Source: Anastatus disparis (taxonomy: Eukaryota > Arthropoda > Insecta > Hymenoptera > Eupelmidae). From it: a stretch of DNA of 64,000 bases. Under the pieces are notes generated by a model that was not told where the DNA came from, did no database searches, and worked only from the letters and a program-made list of their open reading frames with translations. Made by a program: the position numbers and the translations under genes. The stretch lies in NCBI GenBank assembly GCA_017163975.1, contig JAFFSR010000292.1, forward strand, positions 131,501 through 195,500, in the 5' to 3' direction. Shown here in pieces: positions 10,638 through 22,805 of the stretch (position 1 is its first letter; each line of letters begins with the position of its first letter).

Positions 10638-12512
10638 CACGGTGATTCTAAACTACTGTATTTCCCTTGACAGGGTGATAGAGGACATCATTCTGAACAA
10701 ACTTTATATTGTAATTTTTTTTCTATCTCGTATAGTTTTTAAACTACGGCACTTTAAAGTTACGCTTTTTCAGCCAATCAGAGAGCGTCATTCTAAACGT
10801 TCGAAAACAGCAACAAGTGTGTGCCCATTCTGCCCCGGTAGCAACGAGCTCATTGATCGCTTGCATAGTTACCAAATAAACATTTGTTTGTTATTGTCCC
10901 TGACATATAACCCAAAAATAAAAATTTGAGTATTCTAATGTTTATAATCGAAGTACGTAATGTTGAATAATAGATGGCAATGCTATTCTTATAATGAAGA
11001 TTCAATTTGTTGTTTTATTTTATTTTATAACTAAATAAATTATTTTATTTTAAAACTAATAAAATCAATAAAAATAATAATTTGAAATTGCAAAAATATC
11101 AAATTACTAATTAAATAAATTATTGATGATAATGATTAATTATTGATAAATAATTATTATAATTACTAATGGACTATAATGAATAATTTAATTTTGAAAT
11201 ATTTCTGTGAAAATAGTCTTTTGAACAAAATTGCCCTAAAGAAAAAACATTCAACTCCGGTGTTATTTCGTATACCGAACCGTATTTTTGACTACTACGA
11301 TACTTCCATTCGTACGAAAAATTCGTTCGGTGTACGAAATAACACCGATGTTTGATTTTTTTTTCGTAAGCGTGTTGCAAATATGATAATTCTTAAAATA
11401 GCAGGCGTAGAAGTAACGATAATAATTAAATATTCATTTTTTCGAATATTTAATAAGATATACTTTTTCTTTTAATTACTTAAAAAAGTTAAGTAACTTC
11501 ATGATAATATCGTTGTTTTGTGCAAAATAATTTTTTTATGATTACTCTTATTCTAAAAATGGGTACAATCAGATAATTTTATTTAACAGAACATGTTTCA
11601 ATATGCTTAAGCTTGACAGCGTTATAAAGAATTTTTGTTTATAATTACAGTTTCTTAAGGTAACTCCTTGGGTTATACACGTCATGCAGAACATAATTAG
11701 AAAATTATTTTTAATTAGCTTTTTCATAAATTTTATGCATTGAACGTACAATTATCTAAGAAAGAGATACTTTGGGGTGCAAATAAAAAGTATTTCATAA
11801 CAATTGCAACCCTAGTCGTGGAGATATTAATAATTCAAAAAAGATACAAAAAATGTTCTAAAAACACAGGTAACTTTTTTATTTTTAAAGTGATTGGAAC
11901 GCAATAAAGCTCATTTTGTGCCTTAAAAATATCAGAGAGAGTTACCCACGTAATTTCAGTGATAGTTCTTACAGTTGAAACGTAAATTACAATTGTTTAT
12001 TAATACACTTTATAATTTTTTCAAACAATTGTAATTTACGTTTAAACTGTAAGCACTATCACTGGAATTCCATGGGTGACTCCTTTTGAAATTTTTTAAT
12101 GCACAAAATGAGCTTTATTACGTCCCAATCACATGAAAAATAAAGTTTCTTGTGTTTTTAGAAAATATTTTGTATCTCTTTTGAATTATTAATATTTTCG
12201 CGACTTGAGTTGCAATTGTTATGACATAATTTTTTTATGCACCCTAAAGTATCTCTTTCTTAGGTAATTGTACGTTCAATGCATAATGTTTATGAAAAGC
12301 TAATTAAAATAATTTTCTAATTATGCTCTGCATCACGTGTATAACCCAAAGGAGCTACCTTAAGTTTCCCAAATTTTCATTTTTATAAAGAATATTTTTT
12401 ATCAGTAATATATCTATAAATTTTTAAATTAATGTGCTAATTAAATACAACAAATACTAGGATTCATGAAATTTAAAGCCACATTCTACAAATAATGGTT
12501 TACAAAACTTTT
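10638..12512 (+). repeat. Left arm of a 12-kb inverted repeat
   Basis: Starting at CACGGTGATTCTAAACTACT, this arm is matched in inverse orientation by 21363-22805. The match runs through CCCCGGTAGCAACGAGCTC and ATAGATGGCAATGCTATTC down to CACATTCTACAA and AACTTTTTAA. A 701-bp palindrome is inserted at 11659-12359. Terminal CACGGTG with long inverted repeats recalls CACTA/Chapaev or Transib-type ends, but TA microsatellite at both flanks hides any target duplication. Confidence 0.85.
11659..12359. mobile_element. TTAA-flanked palindrome (701 bp) in the left arm
   Basis: GGTAACTCCTTGGGTTATAC at the left is mirrored by GGAGCTACC at the right. The arms are complementary throughout, centred near 12010. 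TTAA lies at both ends (11655-11658 and 12360-12363). The right arm of the large inverted repeat carries a different element at the same TTAA. Confidence 0.85.
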
Positions 12513-12889
12513 TAATGTTGAAACACACTAAATATTTTTTTGTATGTAATACGATACGTCATCATCGGAAGTTCGATGTTAGCAATTTTTATAATAAAAT
12601 ATTACTTATGAAAAGCTCCAAGATTAAATATAGGTATTTGTGAATTTTTTTGAGTCAAAGTTAAGTTTTTAGTATTATAAATAATTTATTTATTAACTAG
12701 CACAATGATATAAAGGGTTTTCGATGACAAGGTATCGAACGTTGATTTTCATCGTCGAATTAATATTTATTTCCCTGTAGGATTCGTGGCAGCCTGCAGG
12801 TATATTATAAAAGTTTTTAGATTTTCTTATTATTATAATTTTGAAAATATTAATAAATTTGTATAAATGAAATTATCGAGACGTGATTT
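12513..12889. other. AT-rich stretch inside the 12-kb structure
   Basis: No open frame of note and no repeat recognised. Sequence similarity to the opposite arm is lost here. Confidence 0.5.
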
Positions 12890-13265
12890 TAACACAGTAC
12901 TCTTTGCTCTGGCCTCTGTCACTATCATCTGAGCTATTGTTTCGCTATACTGACTTGATAATAATTCGGTTATAACTAAGAGGTCTAAATAATCGCAAAT
13001 ATTTAATCATGCTTTTTATCACATGCTAGTGAGAAAAACTTACAGTATAAGCTTAAAATAATAGGTTAGACAGGGTTGTAGAAGAGGAAGTTTCTTAGTG
13101 AGTATCCCCACTATACGAGTCAAGAATAGTAGCCACATCCATCACCGTATTATCTTAAAATGTGTTACTATTTTCCTCTTTTCCTTTTTTCTTTGTCTTT
13201 CTCGTTTTTAACAAAACAATAGCTCAGATGATAGTGAGAAAGACGAGGGAGCCAAGGGTTCTAGG
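12890..13265. repeat. Loose foldback with CACTATCATCTGAGCTATTG arms
   Basis: The arms at 12900-12942 and 13210-13265 are inverted copies around a 260-bp loop. They share ACTATCATCTGAGCTATTGT exactly, with looser matching outward (CTCTGGCCTC against CTTGGCTCCCTCG). No target duplication is evident. Confidence 0.65.
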
Positions 13266-14160
13266 TTCCAATTTTATCTTGGAAATATTTTTTTAATTTT
13301 TATTTATTTCTTTTTTTTTATTATTTCTATTTTACAAAATATAATAAACAGAAGACCCAATGAACTCTGTGGAAAACCTTCAAGTGTCCTAAAACTCGCC
13401 AGGAAAATGAGAAAATTTCTACAGATATTACTACAGACATGCTATAAATCATTTGCAGATATTTCTACAAATGGCTAACAATTTTATTTCCGTAATGCTC
13501 TATAATAATAATAAGTTATTATAATACCTAATACTTCCTGCTAATTTCTGTTCGTTATGGTTATAATTATAATATTTTAATTAATATTTCTTTCGATTAT
13601 AATCATTCTTACAGAATCGCTAATAATAGTTAATTTTAATATTCATTTCACAGATATCATATGATTATGGCTAGGTTTTTTGTCAGACTTTATGCCGAAC
13701 TTTTCCCTAGATTTTTTGACAGACATTTAACTAGGTTTTAAACTTCAGTATATTAGTCTTGGCTGAAGTTATGAATTATAAAAAGTAGTTTTAGCTAGAG
13801 ACAAAAATAGAATTTACTGGTCTTGGCAGAAACCAAGACTGGTATGCTTTAGATCTGGCTAAAGTTAAAAAAAAAGATGCTTCACTCTTCGTAAAAAATA
13901 ACTAATCTTATGAGCCATGCAAAGCTGTAGTGACTAATGCCATAAAACTTATTAGTTTTAGCTGATGCCAGACATAGCAAGCGCTATTTTTTACTAAAGC
14001 CAAGGATAATATTGTCTATGATTGGCTAAAACTAGAAACCCTTTGAGTTTATCTTTAAGCTTGGTTACAAATGACAAATGTTAATTTAAGCTTGTGCCAA
14101 TGCAAAAAAAAATATATTTATACAAAAAAGTCGGTGTACCATTAACCTCAATGAGGCAAG
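13266..14160. repeat. Degenerate repeat zone before the 12-bp array
   Basis: 13380-13480 contains CTACAGATATT words like those of the foldback at 426-2394. 13680-14100 contains diverged copies of a TAGTCTTGGCTGAAGTT-like motif in both orientations. It looks like eroded minisatellite. No gene seen. Confidence 0.5.
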
Positions 14161-14163
14161 TAA

Positions 14164-17100
14164 GGGCTAAGTTTAGTCTACGTCTTGCAAAAAGTCTAGC
14201 TAAACGTCTTGCGAATAGTCTGGCAAAAAGTCTTGCGTAAAGTCTGGCAAAAAGTTTTTTAAAAAGTCTGGTGGGAGTGTCGCGAAAAGTCGGTCGTCTA
14301 GCAAAAGGTCTTGTGATTAGTCTGGAAAAAATTCTGGCGGAAAGTCTAGCAAAAGATCTAGCGATGAGTCTAAGAAAAAGTCTAGCGAATATTTTAACAA
14401 AAAGCCTGGCCTAAAGTCTTGCAAAAAGTCTTGCAAAATGTCTAGCAGAACGTCTTGCAAATAGTCTGGCAAAAAGTTTTTCAAAAAGTCTGTTAAAAAG
14501 TATTGCGGAAAGTTTGCTGAAACGTCTGGCAAAAGGTCTTGCGATTAGTCTGCGAAAAAGTCTGGCAAAACGTCTTGCAAAAAGTCTAGCAAAACGTCTT
14601 GCAAAAATTCTAGCAGAACGTCTTGCGAATAGTCTGGCAAAGAGTCTCGCATGAAGTCTGTCCAAAAGTTTTTCAAAAAGTATAGTTAAAAGTGTTGCAA
14701 AAAGTCTAGCAAAAAGTCTGGTAAAAAGTCTAGTAGAACGTCTTGCGAATAGTCTGGCAGAAAGTCTTGTGTAAAGTCCGACAAAAAGATTTTTAAAAAG
14801 TCTGGTGGGAAGTGTCGCGAAAAGTTGGTCGAGACGTCTGGCGAAAGGTCTTGCGATTAGTCTGGGAAAAATTCTGGCGAAAAGTCTAGCAAAAGATCTA
14901 GCGATGAGTTTAGGAAAAAGTCTAGCGAATATTCTAACAAAAAGTTTGGCCGAAAGTCTTGCAGGAAGTCTGGCCAAAAGTCTTGCAAAAAGTCTAGCAG
15001 AACGTCTTGCGTATAGTCTGTCAAAAAGTTTTTAAAAAGTCTGGTAGAAAGTATTGCGAAAAGTTTGCCAAAGCGTCTGGCAAAAGGTCTTGCGATTAGT
15101 CTGCGAAAAAGTCTGGCGAAAAGTCTAGCGAGTCTGGTCTAATGTCTTGCAGGAAGTCTGGAAAAAAGTCTTGCTAAAAGTCTAGCAGAACGTCTTGCAA
15201 ATAGTCTGGCAGAAAGTCTTGCGTAAAGTCTGACAATAAGTTTTTTAAAAAGTCTGGTAAAAAGTGTTGCGTAAAGTCTAGCAAGAAGTCTGGTAGGAAG
15301 TCTTGCAGGAAGTCTGGCAAAACGTCTTACGAATAGTCTGGCAAAAAGTCTTGCGAAAAGTTTGGCAAAAAGTGTGTCAAAAAGTCTAGTTAAAGGGTTG
15401 CGAAAAGTCTGTCGAAACGTCTGGCAAATGTCTTGCGATGAGTCTAGGAAAAAGTCTGGCAAAAAGTCTGGTAAAAAGTCTTGCAGGAAGTCTGGCAAAA
15501 CGACTTGCATGTAGTCTGGCAAAAAGTCCTGCGTTTAGTCTGGCAAAAAGTTTTTCAAAAAGTCTTGTGAAGAGTATTGCGAAAAGTCTGCCGAAACGTC
15601 TGGCAAAAGGTCTTGCGATTAGTCTGGGAAAAAGTCTGGCAAAAAGTCTAGCAAACAGTCTGGCAAAAAGTATTGCAGAAAGTCGGGCAAAGAGTCTTGC
15701 TAAAAGTCTAGCAGAACGTCTTACGAATAGTCTGGCAAAAAGTATTGTGTTAGGTCTGGCGAAAAGTTTTTTTAAAAGTCTGGTGGGAAGTGTCGCGAAA
15801 AGTCTGTCGAGACGTCTGACAAAAGGTCTTGCGATTAGTCTGGGAAAAATTCTGGCGGAAAATCTAGCATAAGATCTAGCGATGAGTCTAAGAAAAAGTC
15901 TAGCGAATATTCTAACAAAAAGTCTGGCCGAAAGTCTTGCAGGAAGTTTGGCCAAAAGCCTTGCAAAAAGTCTAACAGAACGTCTTGCGTATAGTCTGGC
16001 AAAAAGTTTTTTAAAAAGTCTGGTGAAAAATATTGCGAAAAGTTTGCCGAAACGTCTGGCAAAAGGTCTTGCGATTAGTCTGCGAAAAAGTCTGGCGAAA
16101 AGTCTAGCAAGTCTGGTAAGAAGTCTTGCAGGAAGTCTTGCAAATAGTCTGGCAAAAAGTCGTGCGTAAACTCTGGTGAAAAGTTTTTTAAAAAGTCTGG
16201 TCAAAAGTGTTGCGAAAAGTCTAGCAAAAAGTCTGGTAGGAAGTCTTGCAGGAAGTCTGGCAAAACGTCTTGCAAAAAGTCTAGCAAAACGTCTTACAAA
16301 TAGACTGGCAAAAAGTCTTGCGTTAAGTCTGGAAAAAAAATTTTTATAAAGTCTGGCTAAAAGTGTTGCGAAAAGTCTGGCAAAAGGTCTCGCAAAAAGT
16401 CTGGTCTAAAGTCTTGCAGGAAGTCTGGCAAAAAGTCCCGCCTAAAGTCTGGTGGAAAGTGTCGCGAAAAGTTTGTCGAGACGTCTGGCGAAAGGTCTTG
16501 CGATTAGTCTGGGAAAAATTCTGGCGGAAAGTCTAGCATAAGATCTAGCGATGTGTCTAAGAAAAAGTCTAGCGAATATTCTAACAAAAAGTCTGGCCGA
16601 AAGTCTCGCAGGAAGTTTGGCCAAAAGCCTTGCAAAAAGTCTAACAGAACGTCTTGCGTATAGTCTGGCAAAAAGTTTTTTAAAAAGTCTGGTGAAAAGT
16701 ATTGCGAAAAGTTTGCCGAAACGTCTGGCAAACGGTCTTGCGATTAGTCTGCGAAAAAGTCTGGCGAAAAGTCTAGCAAGTCTGGTCTAATGTCTTGCAG
16801 GAAGTCTAGAAAAAAGTCTTGCAAAAAGTCTAGCAGAACGTCTTGCAAATAGTCTGGCAGAAAGTCTTGCGTAAAGTCTGGCAATAAGTTTTTTAAAAAG
16901 TCTGGTAAAAAGTGTTGCGTAAAGTCTAGCAAGAAGTCTGGTAGGTAGTCTTGCAGGAAGTTTGGCAAAACGTCTTACGAATAGTCTGGCAAAAAGTCTT
17001 GCGAAAAGTTTGGCAAAAAGTGTGTCAAAAAGTCTAGTTAAAGGGTTGCGAAAAGTCCGTCGAAACGTCTGGCAAAATGTCTTGCGATGAGTCTAGGAAA

Positions 17101-18850
17101 AAGTCTGGCAAAAAGTCTAGCAAAAAGTCTGGTAAAAAGTCTTGCAGGAAGTCTGGCAATACGTCTTGCAGAAAGTCTAGCAGAAAGTCTTGCATATAGT
17201 CTGGCAAAAAGTCTTGCGTAAACTCTGGCGAAAAGTTTTTTAAAAAGTCTGGTCAAAAGTGTTGCGAAAAGTCTAGCAAAAAGTCTGGTAGGAAGTCTTG
17301 CAGGAAGTCTGGCAAAACGTCTTGCAAAAAGTCTAGCAAAACGTCTTACAAATAGACTGGCAAAAAGTCTTGCGTTAAGTCTGGAAAAAAAATTTTTATA
17401 AAGTCTGGCTAAAAGTGTTGCGAAAAGTCTGACGAAAAGTCTGGCAAAAGGTCTCGCAAAAAGTCTGGTCTAAAGTCTTGCAGGAAGTCTGGCAAAAAGT
17501 CCCGCCTAAAGTCTGGTGGAAAGTGTTGCTAAAAGTCTGTAGAAACGTCTAGCAAAAGGTCTTGCAATGAGTCTGGCAAAAAGTCTTGCGTAAAGTTTGG
17601 CAAAAAGTTTTTAAAAAAGTCTGGTCAAAAGTGTTGCGAAAAGTCTAGCAAAAAGTCTGGTAGGAAGTCTTGCAGGAAGTCTGGCAAAACGTCTTGCAAT
17701 AAGTCTAGCAAAACGTCTTACAAATAGACTGGCAAAAAGTCTTGCGTTAAGTCTGGAAAAAAAATTTTTATAAAGTCTGGCTAAAAGTGATGCGAAAAGT
17801 CTGACGAAAAGTCTGGCAAAAGGTCTCGCAAAAAGTCTGGTCTAAAGTCTTGCAGAAAGTCTGGCCAAAAGCCTTGCAAAAAGTCTAACAGAACGTCTTG
17901 CGTATAGTCTGGTAAAAAGTTTTTTAAAAAGTCTGGTGAAAAGTATTGCGAAAAGTTTGCCGAAACGTCTGGCAAAAGGTCTTGCGATTAGTCTGCGAAA
18001 AAGTCTGGCGAAAAGTCTAGCAAGTCTGGTCTAATGTCTTGCAGGAAGTCTGGAAAAAAGTCTTGCAAAACATCTAGCAGAACGTCTTGCGAATAGTCCG
18101 GCAAAAAGTCCCGCCTAAAGTCTGGTGGAAAGTGTTGCTAAAAGTCTGCAGAAACGTCTAGCAAAAGGTCTTGCATTGAGTCTGGCAAAAAGTCTTGCGT
18201 AAAGTTTGGCAAAAAGTTTTTCAAAAAGTCTGGTGAATAGTGTTGCGAAAAGTCTGCTGAAATGTCTGGCAAAAGGTCTTGCGATTATTCTGGGAAAAAG
18301 TCTGGCGAAAAGTCTAGCAAACAGTCTGGTAAAAAGTCTTGCAGAAAGTCTGGCAAAGAGTCTTGCAAAAAGTGTAGCAGAACGTCTTGCGAATAGTCTG
18401 GCAAAAAGTCTTGCGTAAAGTCTGGCTAAAAGTTTTTAAAAAAGTCTGGTGACAAGTGTTGCGAAAAGTTTCTCAAAACATTTAGCAAAAGATCTAGCGG
18501 TGAGTCTAGGAAAAAGTCTTGCGAAAAGTCTAGCTAAAAGTCTGATCGAAAGTCTTGCAGAAAGCCTGGCAAAATGTCTTGCAAAAAGTCTAGCAGAACG
18601 TCTTGCGAATAGTCTGACAGAAAGTCTTGCGTAAAGTCTGACAAAAAGTTTTTTTTTAAATTCTGGTGAAAAGTGTTGCTAAAAGTCTGTCGAAACGTTT
18701 GAGAATAGGTCTGGCGAAAAATTTGGCGATAAATCTGGCAAAAACCTCGGTGAAATATCTTGCTAGGATTCTGGAAAAAAGTCTTGCTACAATCATGGCT
18801 AAAAGTATAACAAAATATCTGTCTGAGATCCTAGTTAATAGTTTTGTCGT
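14164..18850. repeat. 12-bp minisatellite array, about 4.7 kb
   Basis: The unit is close to GTCTNGCRAAAA with variants (GTCTTGCGAATA, GTCTGGCAAAAA, GTCTAGCAAAAC) joined with few phase breaks. A higher-order structure is present. A block of about 230 bp recurs with 669-bp spacing (15835-16062 and 16504-16731), and again in part at 17781-17975. The AAAAAAAATTTTTATAAAG variant recurs near 16335, 17390 and 17760. Because 12 is divisible by 3, long stop-free frames appear on both strands (SLAK-type and ARLF-type). These are a by-product of the repeat and not genes. Confidence 0.9.
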
Positions 18851-19177
18851 TACAATAAAATATTAAGAGTAGTGCGGAAAACTCAAAAATCCCTTTATAA
18901 TACTATACATAAAATTTTATAATACAAAATTTCAATGTATCATATTTTGTGGTTAGGTTTGTCGAGCTTATAATATTATAATAATTTACAATTCGTAAAG
19001 CTAGAAAGAATAAGAATTCGTCAAATAAAATGGTAACTAATGTAGCAAATAATCAGACAAACAAGAAGGTTAAAAAGTTTGAAAACAATATCATAAAAAG
19101 TTATTGAAAAACCTGATGTAGAATCTAGCGTGGTCTGCTTTCTTTTTTTAGACTCATAATTAATTATTAGTACATTT
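18851..19177. other. AT-rich spacer after the 12-bp array
   Basis: No gene or repeat recognised. Confidence 0.5.
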
Positions 19178-19286
19178 TGTAACGGGTATGAAAAGCTTTA
19201 TTTACGAAACGAGAATTTTACGTCCCGAGCCGAAGGCGAGGGTCGTAACGAGTTTCGTAAAAAAGCCTTTTCATACCAGTTGCAAA
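19178..19286. mobile_element. Hairpin MITE with GGTATGAAAAG arms
   Basis: The left TGTAACGGGTATGAAAAGC pairs with the right CCTTTTCATACCAGTTGCAA around a GC-richer core (CCGAGCCGAAGGCGAGGG). It is a short, imperfect inverted repeat of about 109 bp without coding capacity. Confidence 0.65.
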
Positions 19287-19993
19287 CCGTATTTTTTACC
19301 ATGAGAGCCAAGAAAGAGCAACGAAGTTGCGATTTTGGGGTTAGAATGGCAAAAAAATTATTCTGATATTAAGAATATTATAATTTCTAATAAATACACT
19401 AAGAATGTCTATTTTTACATTTAAATGACTTCTTGAATGTATACTTTTTGGAAATGAAAATACTATCAAAATAGTAAATATTTAATCGTATAAATAATAT
19501 ATTACCAATCAACAGATTCTTAAATTTTATTTTAAAAATATTTTCACTCATGTACAAAGTGGAAAAAAATTTTTAATTTTAACACACATAAGTGTTACAG
19601 ATGAACCACAAATTTTTGTGTTAAAATTTACAAATTTTTTTTCTGTAATTTACGAAGTTAAAATTATAACATAATTCATGAATAATATAAAATTTTGAAT
19701 AATAAAATTTGTAAATTTTCAAATTTATTTGTGTTAAAATATAATGGTTGAAATGATGATTAGATAGTAAATAATGCCTTTCTCGTATTTCTTTCTGTTA
19801 ATATATTTAAAAAGAAGAGAGATAAAAAAATATAAGAAAAAGGATAAAAAGATGGATGTTGGCGTGGATCAATAAAATCATAAACAAACTAATCTTATTT
19901 GATAATATTACATTGTCATTTAAAGGCGAACGTAAGCGAGTGATTCCGAAAAGAGCCGATCATTTTTTAATATTAGTATACCATAGAAATAGA
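19287..19993. other. AT-rich spacer
   Basis: Nothing coding. 19595-19740 contains a weak inverted repeat (TGTGTTAAAATTTACAAATT on one side, AAAATTTGTAAATTTTC on the other) that might be an old MITE. Confidence 0.4.
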
Positions 19994-20068
19994 GCCGGTT
20001 AGTGGCTCAGTCGGTAGAGCGTTGGATTCGTAATCTCGGGGTTCTGTGTTCGAATCTCGCTCTCGGCA
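19994..20068 (+). tRNA. tRNA-Thr(CGT)-like sequence, probably a SINE head or tRNA pseudogene
   Basis: The A-box (TGGCTCAGTCGG) and B-box (GTTCGAATC) are well placed. The acceptor strand GCCGGTT faces TCTCGGC with five pairs. The anticodon loop reads TTCGTAA, giving anticodon CGT. The anticodon and T stems contain mismatches. It is followed by ACCA and then a non-tRNA tail ending near an A-rich run (about 20180). The poor stems argue for a tRNA-derived SINE or pseudogene and not a working tRNA. Confidence 0.5.
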
Positions 20069-20602
20069 ACCAATTGATAGAGGCACCATTTAACGTTACA
20101 TGTGCTTTGTTTACAAACACACTTACAAGCTCCGTTGCTGATTAACATCACAAGTAGCATAAATATAGCGACGGTAAAGAAGAAAAAAAGTATAAAAATT
20201 TTTGTATTTACCTTATTATAAAATATCACCAATAATATTTTGTAATTATTAATGATAAATCATTAATATTATTGTTATTGTTATAATTATTTAATATTAT
20301 AGAAAGATTTAAGCACTGCGTGTCTGAAATCTGCTTACTATGTATGCTTATTCGGGGCGAAAAAACTTTCATTTCGCTCATTCGCTAACTACGACGAGCC
20401 TGAAAACGCTATTAAAAATATTTGTATCATAATATAGTAATAATTAAACCCTGTGTTATTTGATATAAGTATAAGATAAGAAGTATTAAAATATAAAAAG
20501 TTTAGCAATTCGTTATACAATAATATATCATTGAGATAATAGAATAAAATATATCGAAAAAATATATAAAATTAAATTAATTTCAAGAAATGTATAGGAA
20601 AG
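20069..20602. other. Possible SINE body and AT-rich spacer
   Basis: 20069-20195 may be the body of the tRNA-headed element, ending in AAGAAGAAAAAAAG. The remainder is AT-rich and unrecognised. Confidence 0.35.
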
Positions 20603-20954
20603 GGTTCGGCTGTGGGCAATGGTTTGGTTGTGGAGACCCCAGCGTTTCTATTGACAGAAAGCAGATGATGTTTTTCTGACAAATATCATTTATGTATCGT
20701 TATGCCAAATATCAAAGCGAAAAAACACGTCTGCTTTTTGCTATAAGCCAATTAATTTTTTGTGGGAAAAAAAACAAATATTTATTTGTACTTATTTATA
20801 CTTTATCAATAATATTACAAATAAAAATTTATCAATGAAGGTGAATGTAATGCACATTTATTTAGTATGAAATTATTCCTATTTTGTAATGCAATATAGG
20901 TTGCAATCAATAAATTAACACCAACAATTTTGCAAGGGTGCCCACAACCGAACC
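20603..20954. mobile_element. TIR element, 352 bp, GGTTCGGYTGTGGGCA ends
   Basis: The left GGTTCGGCTGTGGGCA and the inverse of the right end match at 15 of 16 positions. There is no open frame. No convincing target duplication could be assigned, so the superfamily is unknown. Confidence 0.7.
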
Positions 20955-21362
20955 AATACAAATCGCAACTTTACTTCCTGATTACATAATATATTACAAT
21001 AAAACCACTTTTAAATATGACATTTCCTAGCCTAGCCTTTTATCAATACTCATTCTCCCTATGTTCCCAATACTGTACCAGTTTATTAAACATATGTAAC
21101 TGTTGTTCAATATTAATCGTATAGGAATAGCACGTCTACCTCACAGTGCAATTTTAAATGCAACGTTGGAATTACTTTTTAGATATAGATTGTTTAATAT
21201 TAAGGTCGCTCATCCGCCTAGGACCGTATCATGTTTTGGATCCTTGGGTAATATTTGTATTATTGCAAATTTTTATAAATGAATATACTCTATATGTCTC
21301 AATTATAACTATTATTATTTTAAAAACAAAAATCATTGCATAAGTAAAAGCGTAGAAAAATC
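20955..21362. other. Low-complexity AT-rich spacer
   Basis: No gene, repeat or RNA recognised. Confidence 0.5.
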
Positions 21363-22805
21363 TTAAAAAGTCTTGTGAACTATCAATTGTAGAATGTGGT
21401 TTTAAATTGCATGAATCCTAGTATTTGTAGTATATTATAAGCACATTAATTTAAAAATTTATATATTATTACTGATAAAAAATATTCTTTCTAAAAATGA
21501 ATATTTCTGAAGCTTAAGGTGATGTAAAATAGACTCTACACCTGCACTCAGAAATATTTACCGTTTTCTTGTTCGATTGCAAAGTTTTAAAAAACGAGAT
21601 ACATTAGCTTCTAGTATGTATCATGGGAATTGTTCAATTAAATTAAGTAAAGTGATTGATTAATTATTGAGAATTTTTTATTTTAATATTCAAGGTTATG
21701 AAAATAACAATGATTATTGGAACCCAAAATATTTAATAAATGATAAATGAATTTACTTCGAAATTAATTTCAATAATAATCACTATATTTACTACTAATG
21801 TATGACTTTTTCTGAAATTTCGGAGTAAAATAAAAAATTCCTAAGTACTGGTGAAGCGTCCGTTATATCACCTTTAGAAACTCTAATTATAAAAAAAATT
21901 AATTTATTATAACGTTGCCAAGTTTAAGCATATTGAAATATGTTTTGTTAAATAGAATTATCTGATAGCGCCCAATTTTAAAATAAGAATAACCATACAA
22001 AAAATATTTTTGCTTCACAAAACAACAATTTTATCATAAAGTTACCTGATTTTATTAAGTTATTAGAAGACAAAGTATATCTTATTAAATAGTTGAAAGA
22101 AATGAATATTTAATAATTATGGTTACTTATTTGCCTGCTACTTAAAGAGTTATCATACTTCCAACAATACTGTTCGAATAGAACTATTTTAAAATTAAAT
22201 TTTCACTAATATCAATTGACGAGTAGTTATTTAAATATTTTTATAATATATCATCTTTTTTACGATAATGATATTAATCAAAATCTTACTTTTAATGATA
22301 TTTCAAAAATAAATTATTCTTTATAATTCATTAGTAATTATTATAATTATTTAATAATCAATCATAATTTTGTTGAATATTTACGTTTAAACAATAATTT
22401 ATTCAATTAGTAATTTGATATTTTTAGAATATTAAATTATCGTTTTTATTAAATATCATTTATTTAATTATAAAATAAAATAAAACAACAAATTGAATCT
22501 TCATTATAAGAATAGCATTGCCATCTATTATTCAACATTACGTACTTCGATTATAAACATTAGAATACTCAAATTTTTATTTTTGGGTTATATGTCAGGG
22601 ACAATAACAAACAAATGTTTATTTGGTAACTATGCAAGCGATCAATGAGCTCGTTGCTACCGGGGCAGAATGGGCACACACTTGTTGCGACGGAGACGCT
22701 GAAATTAGCGTTTTAAAAATACGGATAGAAAAAAACAATAAAGTTTGTCAGAATGTGTCCTCTATCACCCTGTCAAGGGAAATACAGTAGTTTAGAATCA
22801 CCGTG
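21363..22805 (-). repeat. Right arm of the 12-kb inverted repeat
   Basis: Inverse counterpart of 10638-12512, ending in CACCGTG at 22799-22805. It is interrupted by a 355-bp TTAA-flanked element (21518-21872) instead of the 701-bp palindrome of the left arm. Small substitutions and indels throughout indicate an old duplication. Confidence 0.85.
21518..21872. mobile_element. TTAA-site MITE in the right arm
   Basis: GGTGATGTAA at the left and the inverse of GGTGATATAA at the right form the TIR. TTAA (21514-21517) and TTTA (21873-21876) flank it, so one target copy has a single change. It has no coding capacity. Confidence 0.75.

Noticed and set aside
10642..10929. 95-codon frame at the start of the left inverted arm
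   Set aside because: The inverted copy at 22500-22800 does not keep it open, so it is chance within a repeat.
14317..18866. Many open frames on both strands in the 12-bp array (up to 272 codons)
   Set aside because: A 12-bp unit keeps any frame open. Overlapping frames on both strands and no splice or start context.
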